Assembly: GCF_932526225.1 (NCBI RefSeq)
Contig: NC_064037.1
Span: forward strand, 18,283,471 to 18,347,470
Source: Nematostella vectensis
Taxonomy: Eukaryota > Cnidaria > Anthozoa > Actiniaria > Edwardsiidae
Direction: 5' to 3'
DNA: 64,000 nt
Positions within the stretch are counted from its first letter, which is position 1. The number at the start of each line of letters is the position of its first letter. The translations under genes and the position numbers were made by a program. Under the pieces are notes generated by a model that saw nothing but the letters and a program-made list of their open reading frames with translations, had not been told where the DNA came from and made no database searches. Below, piece after piece: positions 54,116 through 64,000 of the stretch.

Positions 54116-54477
54116 TCATAGAAATTTAGTTACTTTCCTAGGAATAATCTAAGATAGGATAAACAATTTGCTGACCATCTCTTGTAAAATCCTCTATATT
54201 TTAAAGTCTATTTTACATTACTCGGTTCAGGATATAGAAAATCTTCTAATTTCCTGAGTAAAATATGTACCCCATGCAGTAAAAGTAAGCTTGTAGCTTT
54301 GGACTGCTGAAACTATCTATAAAAGCCACCACAACTCGACGAATTGTTCAAACCAGCTATTTAGCGAAATAGGAAGAGTGTGGGGAATTGTTACTATAGA
54401 TGATAAGTCGAGGTGTCGAATATTCTACAATCAAGTCACCATGAATAAAACCAAATAGCGGAGAGTGACACCACAAG

Positions 54478-55132
54478 GTGTTTGTGCGTAGGGGTGTGGG
54501 GTGGGGTGTAGGGGTGTTGGTGCGTAGGGGTGTGGGGATGTAGAGGTGTGGGTAAGGGGGGGTGGGGTGTGGGGGTGTTGGTGCGTAGGGGTGTGGGGAT
54601 GTAGGGGTGTGGTTAAGGGGGGTGGGGTGTGGGGATGTAGAGGTGTGGGTAAGGGGGGTGGGGTGTGGGGGTGTTGGTGCGTAGGGGTGTGGGGATGTAG
54701 GGGTGTGGTTAAGGGGGGTGGGGTGTGGGGATGTAGAGGTGTGGGTAAGGGGGGTGGGGTGTGGGGGTGTTGGTGCGTAGGGGTGTGGGGATGTAGGGGT
54801 GTGGGTAAGGGGGGGTGGGGTGTGGGGATGTAGAGGTGTGGGTAAGGGTGGGGTGGGGTGTAGGGGTGTTGGTGCGTTGGGGTGTTGGGTTGTAGAGGTG
54901 TGGGTAAGGGGGGTGGGGTGTTGGTGCGTTGGGGTGTTGGGGTGTTGGGTTGTAGTGGTGTGGGTAAGGGGGGTGGGGTGTGGGGATGTAGAGGTGTGGG
55001 TAAGGGTGGGGTGGGGTGTGGAGATGTAGAGGTGTGGGTAAGGGGGTGGGGTAGGGTGAAGGATTGTGGGGATGTAGAGGTGTGGGAAAGGGGTGGGGTG
55101 TAGGATTGTGAGTGTGTAGGGGCGTGGGTGTG
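54478..55132. repeat. GT-rich minisatellite downstream of septin
   Basis: Built from GGTGTGGGGATGTAGAGGTG, TGGGTAAGGGGGGTGGGG and GTGTTGGTGCGTAGGG blocks in units of about 30 to 60 bp, with a duplicated block near 54600-54760. Minus-strand His/Pro/Thr-rich frames are artefacts. It starts just after the probable septin poly(A) site. Confidence 0.94.
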
Positions 55133-55134
55133 TA

Positions 55135-55688
55135 GCAAGTCGCTTAAACAGTATATTGGCCATAAAATAGTACTTTTAAATATTCAGTATTAAAATATTG
55201 AAACATTCGAATTTGTGAATAAAGTAGAGGATAGAGCGGGCATGAAAGAGATAGGAATAAATGTTGTTGGTCAAAAGCTTGGTGGTTCGGCAATATTACT
55301 AGGGGCTCGCATTTGGCTGTTGGGCGGGCTGCACGATGATATTACTGGTGAGTAGTTCAAAGGGAAAATGAGACGGAATAATAGGTAATTGTATCTGTTT
55401 AGATTACGCCTTTGCTTTTAATAGAAGGTTTTATAAAATATAAGATACAAGAAATTTAACTACCAGCTTCATTGCTAAACGCATCGCCATGCTGATGCTA
55501 GTTGGTCCATCTGTGGGTAAAACAGAGAGTCTTAGAAATGAGCCTGGGTATGTACACCAAAGTATAATACCTATCGCGCATTATAATACTAATCGCGCAT
55601 TACCCACTTGACGCCGTAAACCTGGTTATATTTACGTTATTCTGGCCTACTCTGTTTTGGAATTCACTCACTCGTTATTCCTCGTTAT
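55135..55688. other. Intergenic interval between septin and the small secreted gene
   Basis: No gene supported. A short direct repeat (ATCGCGCATTATAATACTA) is present near 55574-55605. Confidence 0.4.
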
Positions 55689-56322
55689 TCACTCATAGGT
55701 ATTTGACTACCTTTTGGGGTTATTCACTCAGGTGTTTGACCACCTTTTGGTGTTATTCACTCATAGTTATTTCACTACCTTTTGGGGTTATTCACTCACA
55801 GCTATTTGACTACCTTTTGGAGTCATTCACTCATAGGTATTTGATTACCTTTTGGGGTTATTCACTCATACTTATTTGACTACCTTTTGGGGTTATTCAC
55901 TCATACTTATTTGACTACCTTTTGGGGTTATTCACTCATACTTATTTGACTACCTTTTGGGTTTATTCACTCATAGGTATTTGATTACCTTTTGGGGTTA
56001 TTCACTCATAGGTATTTGACTACCTTTTGGGGTTATTCACTCATAGGTATTTGACTACCTTTTGGGGTTATTCACTCAAATAGGTATTTGACTAGCTTTT
56101 GGGGTAATTCACTCATACTTTTTTGACTACCTTTTGGGGTTATTCACTCATACTTATTTGACTACCTTTTGGGGTTATTCACTCATAGGTATTTGATTAC
56201 CTTTTGGGGTTATTCACTCATAGGTATTTTACTACCTTTTGGGGTTATTCACTCATAGGTATTTGACTACCTTTTGGGGTTATTCACTCATAGGTATGTG
56301 ACTACCTTTTGGGGTTATTCGC
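55689..56322. repeat. 35-bp minisatellite, about 18 copies
   Basis: Unit GGTATTTGACTACCTTTTGG followed by GGTTATTCACTCATA. It ends about 15 bp from the stop codon of the minus-strand secreted-protein gene, so its right part is probably the 3' untranslated region. Confidence 0.96.
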
Positions 56323-56338
56323 GTATTTGACTTCGCCA

Positions 56339-56382
56339 TCATCGGCTTTCCTCACTGATCAGCTTCTCTAGCATTCTCTTTG
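56339..56382 (-). CDS. Small secreted protein exon 5
   Basis: Encodes KRMLEKLISEESR and stop TGA after acceptor TTTCTTACAG. Confidence 0.65.
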
Positions 56383-59300
56383 CTGTAAGAAAAACAGACA
56401 CACACCCATTATTATTATAACTCTCATTATGGTTATCCTATGAATACAGTGCCGCTATAGAAAAGGCTGGATTAACAAATGGATTAACAATTGGAAAATA
56501 ATCAATTCTGGCTATGCATGCGCTTATCTGCTTGGGGACTGTTTCAGAACAACAAGCTGTGCTTTAGGATTCACTCATAGGTATTTCAGAACAACAAGCT
56601 GTGCTTTAGGATTCCGCCAGGGGTAAGGCATGGTTGGGCCCTGTGGCAGTCTTCTCGGATAGACTTTATGACATACAATGTAACTGTCTGTGTGATACTG
56701 CTAAACTCAAGCTAGCTACGATGAAGTCTTCTTGTAAAACTCAAGCTAGCTACGATGAAGTCTTCTTGTAAAACTCAAGCTAGCTACGATGAAGTCTTCT
56801 TGTAAAACTCAAGCTAACTACGATCGAGTCTTGTAAAACTCAAGCTAACTACGATCGAGTCTTGTAAGACTCAAGCTAACTACGATCGAGTCTTGTAATT
56901 TTTAGCTGGGGCCAGGGACCCAAAAAACGTCTTATTTACAGTTGAGGCTGGGCAGTTAATTTTAGAGCATTTAGCCTGTAGTAAAATTGCGGTCTGAAAA
57001 TATAAAGTATTCAAAAGAGAATTACACAAATGATAAATAACAGGTTTTAGTATTTAGGTCGTTAGTACAAACACTATTTGATTCTGCATTTAGCGTGCAA
57101 GCGCTAAACCCGTGCAACCTTTTAAAACTAAATAGTGTGTAATAGCACTCAACTAAATAAGAAAAAATAACTCAATCAAAACGAGTACCCGCCTTCACAC
57201 GCGAGTTATTCTTTATCTGACATTAAAAATATCATAATTTGCGGATGAGTATTTTTTGCTATTTACTCTACTGTCAAATAAAAAAAATCAGTCGCAAACC
57301 GTTGCACAGATTTAGTGCGTGCACTCCATCATTGAAAATAAAAAAAGAATAATTTTGGCTAAACTTCGGCGCTAAACTTTGGCTAAACTTCTATTGCGCT
57401 AAATACTGTATATTCAACAAATACTTACCTTCCCATGCTTGCCTTTTTATCCCTATTAGATAAAAGATATGAGTGTCGGTATGAGAATTTTGATAATACT
57501 TAGGGAGTGTCCATTTAATACACCGAGGAGGGGGGGGGGGTACTCAAAATCTGGAAAATAAATACTACAAAGTTGCCCTACTTGTCCGAGTTGTTGATGA
57601 TCCAGTCAAGTTCATTATATCTGACATCTCTTTGGAAACTTTTGGCTTCGTTCATACTTTCATAACGTTTCTGCTTGTAAACTCGTGTAACATGGCGCAG
57701 GGTCGGCTTGCAGAGACTTTTTTTTTTCAAAATCCCCCTTCCCCCTCCAAATGGTCCGCCCATGGACGCCTGTAAAGGAGTATACATTTGTATATATTCG
57801 TTTTTGTTAAGAATATTTTTCTGTATTAAAAGGGATAATGTCCAACGTATAAAACATATGTATATCGTGGATTCGCATGCTCCATCACTGTTTAGAAGTT
57901 TATTTCCATTTGTTCCCGTTAACTGATAATAAACTGTATCGGTAAATCAAACTGTTATATACAGAAAGCTGGGAGTATCTTTATTATGGTTTTTAAAGAC
58001 AAAAGTATTAAATACATTGGTCATTTAATCTGTATTTTTGCTAATAATTAGATGAAACAGTAGAATATTAAAGCTGAAAAGTACGGTTCCCAAAAAAAGT
58101 CAAAGACCCCTTAGAGGACCCCTCGGTCTATTTAATGAACACTCCCTTAAGTGACGATTAAAATATATTTTTGGTGAATCGCAGCTGTACTAAGAGCCCC
58201 CTGGGTATCAGGGAGTTTGATAATCTAACTCATATTTATCCCGGATTTTTTTCCATGTTTGAATCCTCCCTCTTGGGATAATGTGAGCGGGGTCATTTGG
58301 CCTTGATACCTTATATCAGTAAAGCAGGGCATGTCTGGAGAGGATTAGGATTATCTCACCGGTATCAGAGAATCGGCGTTTGAACTCGGTGGCTGCATCA
58401 AGCAATCTGTTCAACCCTTAAAACAAAATCATCTCGATAAAGTAAAAGGTTATTAAAATAAATGCTGTTATTGGAGTAAATACGGTATTGAAGACAAACA
58501 CTAAATGGTTTTTACTGCGAATTAAACTATTCTGCGAGCTCTCGTCAATAACTTCAAACTAATAAACCGCTTTCTGGCTTCCGTCATTCAAACTAACAGA
58601 ATTTCGTTCGGTGCCTTTCGCGTGTTGCGGGAGGGGTGGCGCGGTTTGAAACGTTCCAGTGCTGGCCAATGAATTCGCCTGAAGGATTTTGAATGACAGA
58701 GGCCAGAAGGTGATTAGCTGTTGGGGATTCACGTTTAGAGTTCGCAGAATCTTGAAAACCGCAGTAAAGCAGTGCAGTCGGGGTTTCTTTTATTTATTTA
58801 TTTTTTTAACAAAAATAGGAACCAAACGATGAATGACCATAATATCATAACATGTCAATATGTTCAACTGTTTAGGAGTGCATGAGTGTTTACCAAGATA
58901 TTGATTGGGAATAAAGAAGATATTGGTTGAGAATAAAGAAGAAATTGATTAGGAATAAAGTAGATATTGATTGGGAATAAAGAAGATATTGATTGAGAAA
59001 AAAGAAGATATTGATTGAGAAAAAAAAGATATTGATTGAGAATGAAGAAGATATTGGTTGAGAATAAAGAAGTTATTGGTTGAGAATAAAGAAAATATTT
59101 ATTGGTTTTACCGTCTTCTTGCTTCTCCTGCTCGATTAGCTTCTCAAACTCTAGAAGATGAGAAAACAAGGAAATAATAGGGAAAAAAACAGACCCAATT
59201 AGGTGCTATGGTTTTCAAAACTGTTAAAACTTTCTTTAAAAAAGGAGCCCTTATTTCATCGTATAGTAAGAGATCGGTGATTTTTTGTTGATTATTTATC

Positions 59301-59755
59301 GTGCCTCTGGAGTCTTAAAAAGAAGAGCTTTTTTATTTGTTGTTTTTATGGGGGAGAGGTGGGGGACTTTTATATCACTGCAAGATGCAGATGGAATGCA
59401 CGTACAATTCGCCAAAATATCAAAACCTTGGTCACCTGAATATTGTTCTTGATTCTGTTCAGTCTGCATCGTATCGGGTGGGCTCCATTTAGTCTTTGAA
59501 TGGACAACGGATCGATCATATTTTTTCAACTAGTTTTTTTTTTTCAATAAGCGTGGGCAAATTTTTTTCACCATTTGATCAAGGCTGACTCAATATGTTT
59601 GTCTCTCTCTGCAAGCAATATCCCATACCTTTATCGACTTTTGCCAAGTCGGAATCCGTGTCGTAGAATGGTGGTTCATCATCCAAATTGTCTCGTATCG
59701 GTTGACTGAGAACCGCCGCTTCAAACATCAGAGCAAGCACCAAGACAAGCTTCAT
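56339..59755 (-). CDS. Small secreted protein of unknown function, five phase-1 exons
   Basis: Predicted exons 59755-59629, 59150-59112, 58416-58360, 57452-57429 and 56382-56339 join in phase 1 at every junction and give a 96-residue protein. It begins with a clear signal peptide (MKLVLVLALMFEAAVLSQ). An acidic segment (RDNLDDEPPFYDTDSDLAKV) follows, then a charged helical region (FEKLIEQEKQED, LNRLLDAATEFKRRFSDT) and an end KRMLEKLISEESR. There is no Cys in the mature part. KR and KRR pairs could be prohormone cleavage sites; equally, the region could be one amphipathic helix. I do not recognise a family. The agreement of phases over four introns is the main support, and none of the small exons could be called alone. 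An upstream in-frame Met at 59791 would extend the N-terminus by 12 residues, but the Met at 59755 gives the better signal peptide. Confidence 0.65.
56705..56897. repeat. 34/31-bp tandem repeat in intron 4 of the secreted-protein gene, 6 copies
   Basis: Unit GTAAAACTCAAGCTAGCTAC followed by GATGAAGTCTTCTT; the last three copies are the 31-bp version with GATCGAGTCTT. Confidence 0.94.
56898..57428. other. Intron 4 remainder
   Basis: AT-rich with no repeat array or exon visible apart from a small duplication of GCTAAACTT near 57358-57389. Confidence 0.4.
57429..57452 (-). CDS. Small secreted protein exon 4, 24-nt micro-exon
   Basis: Encodes IKRQAWE between acceptor TCTAATAG and donor GTAAGT, with phase 1 on both sides. 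It could be skipped without changing the frame. Confidence 0.55.
57503..58146. mobile_element. MITE, 644 bp, in intron 3 of the secreted-protein gene
   Basis: The left end GGGAGTGTCCATTTAATACA and the right end inverse (TATTTAATGAACACTCCC) form terminal inverted repeats of about 28 bp that continue into CCGAGG. TTA flanks both sides. A T run and AATGGTCCGCCC lie inside. No transposase. Confidence 0.75.
58360..58416 (-). CDS. Small secreted protein exon 3
   Basis: Encodes LNRLLDAATEFKRRFSDT, with phase 1 on both sides. Acceptor TTGTTTTAAG, donor G|GTGAGA. Confidence 0.6.
58893..59105. repeat. 24-bp tandem repeat next to exon 2 donor, about 9 copies
   Basis: Unit GGGAATAAAGAAGATATTGA plus TTGA with AAAAAAG variants. 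It abuts the 5' splice site of exon 2 (59111). The minus-strand frame (NQYLFFLNQYLLFSQSI) is a repeat artefact. Confidence 0.93.
59112..59150 (-). CDS. Small secreted protein exon 2
   Basis: Encodes FEKLIEQEKQED between acceptor ATCTTCTAG and donor G|GTAAAA, with phase 1 on both sides. Confidence 0.6.
59629..59755 (-). CDS. Small secreted protein exon 1: signal peptide
   Basis: Encodes the signal peptide and an acidic stretch ending DLAKVDK, then donor G|GTATGG in phase 1. Confidence 0.75.
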
Positions 59756-60366
59756 CGTGCTAGAATCTGTTGTGCTATTGAAAACCTTCACATCCGAAGA
59801 TAGGAGCTTGCAGTGCGTGAGGTGGACACAATCTGGTGCTTTTTGATATGACGCGGTCTCCTTATCGGGGAAAGAACTTCAGTAATTTCTAGAAAACGAG
59901 TCTCTTACTAGATACCGTGTATGATAACATTATATCGCAACCAAGTGTCGAAATCATTGCTTGACTTTAGTTTCTTATTGTGTATCATCAATTCGAACAA
60001 AACACATAATTTCATTGGGAAAATCAGTCTTTGAAGAAGCCCTTTTACAAGACTGTTCTCTCGATTTAAGTCCGTGTTTGTGTTTTTGTTGATAAAAAAA
60101 CTTTTAGAAAAGACTATTAAATTCAAGAATGTTTTGAATGAAATACTTTTGTGTTTTACCCTATCGAGTCTCGACAACCACAGAGAAACATATTTGTCTG
60201 TTTTCCGTTAGAATAAGATAAATTTTCAGTATTTAACGGGGTGTAGGAAAGGAGAGAATTTGAGGTTAACTTTATCAGTTTCGTTTATCTGGTGTTTCTT
60301 TTAGTTAAAGTTTATTTTTATAGCATCAAATATGTAAACGTCAACCATTGGCATGTAGTCAGACAT
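59756..60366. other. Upstream region of the secreted-protein gene
   Basis: Should hold its promoter. A GATATAATG on the minus strand near 59930 is TATA-like, but nothing decides a start site. No other gene is supported. Confidence 0.3.
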
Positions 60367-63300
60367 GCCACTATGATAGTATGAGATGTTGACTTATGAT
60401 AGCTTGAGGTGTTGACTAATGATAGTCTAAGGTGTTGACTTATGATAGCGTGAGGTGTTGATTATGATAGTGTGAAGTGTTGACTTATGATAGTGTGAGG
60501 TGTTGACTATGATAGCGTGAGGTGTTGATAATGATAGTGTGAGGTGTTCACTATGATAGTGTGAAGTGTTGACTTATGATAGTGAGGTGTTGACTATGAT
60601 AGCGTGAGGTGTTGACTTATGATAGCGTGAGGTGTTGACTATGATAGTGTGAGGTGTTGATTATGATAGCGTGAGGTGTTGAATAATGATAGTGTGAAGT
60701 GTTGACTTATGATAGTGTAAGGTGTTGATTATGATAGTGTAAGGTGTTGATTATGATGGTGTGAGGTGTTGACTATGATAGCGTGAGGTGTTGACTTATG
60801 ATAGTGTGAGGTGTTGACTATGATAGTGTGAGGTGTTGACTTATGATAGTGTAAGGTGTTGATTATGATAGTGTAAGGTGTCGATTATGATGGTGTGAGG
60901 TGTTGACTATGATAGCGTGAGGTGTTGACTTATGATAGTGTGAGGTGTTGACTAATGATAGTGTGAAGTACTGACTTATGATAGTGTAAGGTGGTGATTA
61001 TGATAGTGTGAGGTGTTGACTATGATAGTGTGAGGTGTTGACTAATGATAGTGTGAGGTGTTGCTTATAATAGTGTGAAGTGTTGACTTATGATAGTGTG
61101 AGGTGTTGACTATGATAGCGTGAGGTGTTGATTATGATAGTGTGAGGTGTTGACTATGATAGTGTGAAGTGTTGATTATGATAGTGTGAGGTGTTGACTA
61201 TGATAGTGTGAGGTGTTGACTTATGATAGTGTGAGGTGTTGACTATGATAGCGTGAGGTGTTGATTATGATAGTGTGAGGTGTTGACTATGATAGCGTAA
61301 GGTGTTGACTATGATAGTGTGAGGTGTTTACTATGATAGTATGAAGTGTTGACTTATGATAGTGTGAGGTGTTCACTATGATAGCGTGAGGTGTTGATTA
61401 TGATAGTGTGAGGTGTTGACTTATGATAGTGTGAGGTGTTGACTTATGATAGTGTGAGGTGTTGACTATGATAGCGTGAGGTGTTGACTATGATAGCGTG
61501 AGGTGTTGACTATGATAGCGTGAGGTGTTGATTATGACAGCGTGAGGTGTTGACTATGATAGCGTGAGGTGTTGATTATGATAGTGTGAGGTGTTGACTT
61601 ATGATAGCGTGAAGTGTTGACTTATGATAGTGTGAGGTGTTGACTATGATAGCGTGAGGTGTTGATTATGATAGTGTGAGGTGTTGACTATGATAGTGTG
61701 AGGTGTTAACTATGATAGTGTGAGGTGTTGATTATGATAGTGTGAGGTGTTGACTATGATAGTGTGAAGTGTTGACTATGATAGCGTGAGGTGTTGACTA
61801 TGATAGTGTGAGGTGTTGGCTATGATAGTGTGAGGTGTTGACTATGGTAGTGTGAAGTGTTGACTTATGATAGTGTGAGGTGTTGACTATGATAGCGTGA
61901 GGTGTTGATAATGATAGTGTGAGGTGTTCACTATGATAGTGTGAAGTGTTGACTTATGATAGTGTGAGGTGTTGATTATGATAGCGTGAGGTGTTGACTA
62001 ATGATAGTGTGAAGTGTTGACTTATGATAGTGTAAGGTGTTGATTATGATAGTGTAAGGTGTTGATTATGATGGTGTGAGGTGTTGACTATGATAGCGTG
62101 AGGTGTTGACTTATGATAGTGTGAGGTGTTGACTATGATAGTGTGAGGTGTTGACTAATATAGTGTGAAGTGCTGACTTATGATAGTGTAAGGTGTTGAT
62201 TATGATAATGTGAGGTGTTGACTATGATAGTGTGAGGTGTTGACTAATGATAGTGTGAGGTGTTGGTTATAATAGTGTGAAGTGTTGACTTATGATAGTG
62301 TGAGGTGTTGACTATGATAGCGTGAGGTGTTGATTATGATAGTGTGAGGTGCTGACTATGATAGTGAGAGGTGTTGATTATGATAGTGTGAGGTGTTGAC
62401 TATGATAGTGTGAGGTGTTGACTATGATAGCGTGAGGTGTTGATTATGATAGTGTGAGGTGTTGACTATGATAGCGTGAGGTGTTGACTATGATAGTGTG
62501 AGGTGTTGACTATGATAGTGTGAAGTGTTAACTTATGATAGTGTGAGGTGTTGATTATGATAGTGTGAGGTGTTGATTATGATAGTGTGAGGTGTTGACT
62601 ATGATAGCGTGAGGTGTTGACTTATGATAGTGTGAGGTGTTGATTATGATAGTGTGAGGTGTTGATTATAATAGTGTGAGGTGTTGACTTATGATAGTGT
62701 GAGGTGTTGACTATGACAGTGTGAAGTGTTGACTTATGATAGTGTGAGGTGTTGATTATGATAACGTGAGGTGTTGACTATGATAGCGTGAGGTGTTCAT
62801 TATGATAGTGTGAGGTGTTGATTATGATAACGTGAGGTGTTGACTATGATAGCGTGAGGTGTTGACTATGATAGTGTAAAGTGTTGACTTATGATAGTGT
62901 GAGGTGTTGACTATGATAGTGTGAGGTGTTGACTTATGATAGCGTGAGGTGTTGACTATGATAGCGTGAGGTGTTGATTATGATAGTGTGAGGTGTTGAC
63001 TATGATAGCGTGAGGTGTTGACTATGATAGTGTGAGGTGTTGACTATGATAGTGTGAAGTGTTGACTTATGATAGTGTGAGGTGTTCACTATGATAGCGT
63101 GAGGTGTTGATTATGATAGTGTGAGGTGTTGACTTATGATAGTGTGAGGTGTTGACTTATGATAGTGTGAGGTGTTGACTTATGATAGTGTGAGGTGTTG
63201 ACTATGATAGCGTGAGGTGTTGATTATGATAGTGTGAGGTGTTGACTATGATAGCGTGAGGTGTTGATTATGATAGTGTGAGGTGTTGACTATGATAGTG

Positions 63301-64000
63301 TGAAGTGTTGACTTATGATAGTGTGAGGTGTTGATTATGATAACGTGAAGTGTTGACTATGATAGCGTGAGGTGTTCATTATGATAGTGTGAGGTGTTGA
63401 CTATGATAGCCTGAGGTGTTGATTATGATAGTGTGAGGTGTTGACTATGATAGTGTGAGGTGTTGATTATGATAGTGTGAGGTGTTGACTATGATAGTGT
63501 GAAGTGTTGACTTATGATAGTGTGAGGTGTTGATTATGATAACGTGAGGTGTTGACTATGATAGCGTGAGGTGTTCATTATGATAGTGTGAGGTGTTGAC
63601 TATGATAGTGTGAAGTGTTCATTTTGATAGTGTGAGGTGTTAAATAATGATAGCGTGAGGTGTTGACTTATGATAATGTGAGGTGTTGACTAAGATAGCG
63701 TGAGGTGTTGATTACGATAGTGTGAGGTGTTGATTATAATAGTGTGAGGTGTTGACTATGATAGTGTGAGGTGTTGACTATGATAGTGTGAAGTGTTGAC
63801 TTATGATAGTGTGAGATGTTGATTATGATAACGTGAGGTGTTGATTATGATAGTGTGAGGTGTTGATTATGATAGTGTGAAGTGTTGACTTATGATAGTG
63901 TGAGGTGTTGACTATGATAGCATGAGGTGTTGACTATGATAGCGTGAGGTGTTGATTATGATAGTGTGAAGTGTTGACTTATGATAGTGTGAGGTGTTGA
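60367..64000. repeat. 22-bp minisatellite, about 165 copies, running off the right edge
   Basis: Unit GATAGTGTGAGGTGTTGACT plus AT, with GCG/GTG, AAG/AGG and ATTAT/ACTTAT variants and some 21- to 24-bp lengths. Longer blocks are repeated (for example the run near 60690-60950 resembles 62010-62240). Confidence 0.97.

Noticed and set aside
59401-59480. Possible 19-nt exon of the secreted-protein gene (AATCAAGAACAATATTCAG)
   Set aside because: It has AG and GT borders but leaves in phase 2, which does not match the following exon; including it breaks the frame.

Overview
The window is eukaryotic nuclear DNA, most likely from a cnidarian such as a sea anemone or coral. The evidence is intron-rich animal genes (a septin, an astacin protease with a PLAT-like domain, a MADF/BESS regulator), an animal-type Ty3/Gypsy element and many short inverted-repeat elements. 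The species is an inference; no rRNA or mitochondrial marker is present. The genes were reconstructed by eye from conserved motifs plus splice-site and codon-phase agreement, so exon edges are predictions.

Layout. (1) From 1 to 24.7 kb there is one minus-strand gene for a secreted astacin-family metalloprotease, with its start at 24681. Its 3' end lies beyond the left edge. Nearly all of its length is intronic tandem repeat: a 40-bp satellite (136-5740), a 23-bp minisatellite (7815-11460), simple repeats, and a cluster of ~1.1-kb tandem duplications that each carry a copy of a 36-nt propeptide exon. (2) From 24.7 to 37 kb is mostly intergenic, with a 34-bp minisatellite, several palindromic MITEs and a complete Ty3/Gypsy element (29115-33626) with near-identical LTRs and a 5-bp target duplication. 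(3) From 37.9 to 39.6 kb is a two-exon minus-strand MADF-BESS gene whose intron contains a MITE inserted at the 5' splice site. Remains of a reverse transcriptase follow at 39.8-40.6 kb. (4) From 42.6 to 54.1 kb is a complete plus-strand septin of the SEPT2/4/5 type: 12 coding exons, 370 residues. Most of its larger introns hold their own minisatellite, and two of these repeats include the exon's own 5' splice site. (5) From 56.3 to 59.8 kb is a minus-strand gene for a small secreted protein of 96 residues, built from five exons that all join in phase 1; I do not recognise it. (6) From 60.4 kb to the right edge is a 22-bp minisatellite.

About two fifths of the window is tandem repeat, in more than twenty unrelated families. 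The long open frames inside these repeats follow from repeat units that lack stop codons; I do not regard them as genes. There is no operon-like organisation and the genes look functionally unrelated. The strongest theme is tandem repeats and MITEs arising exactly at exon boundaries.
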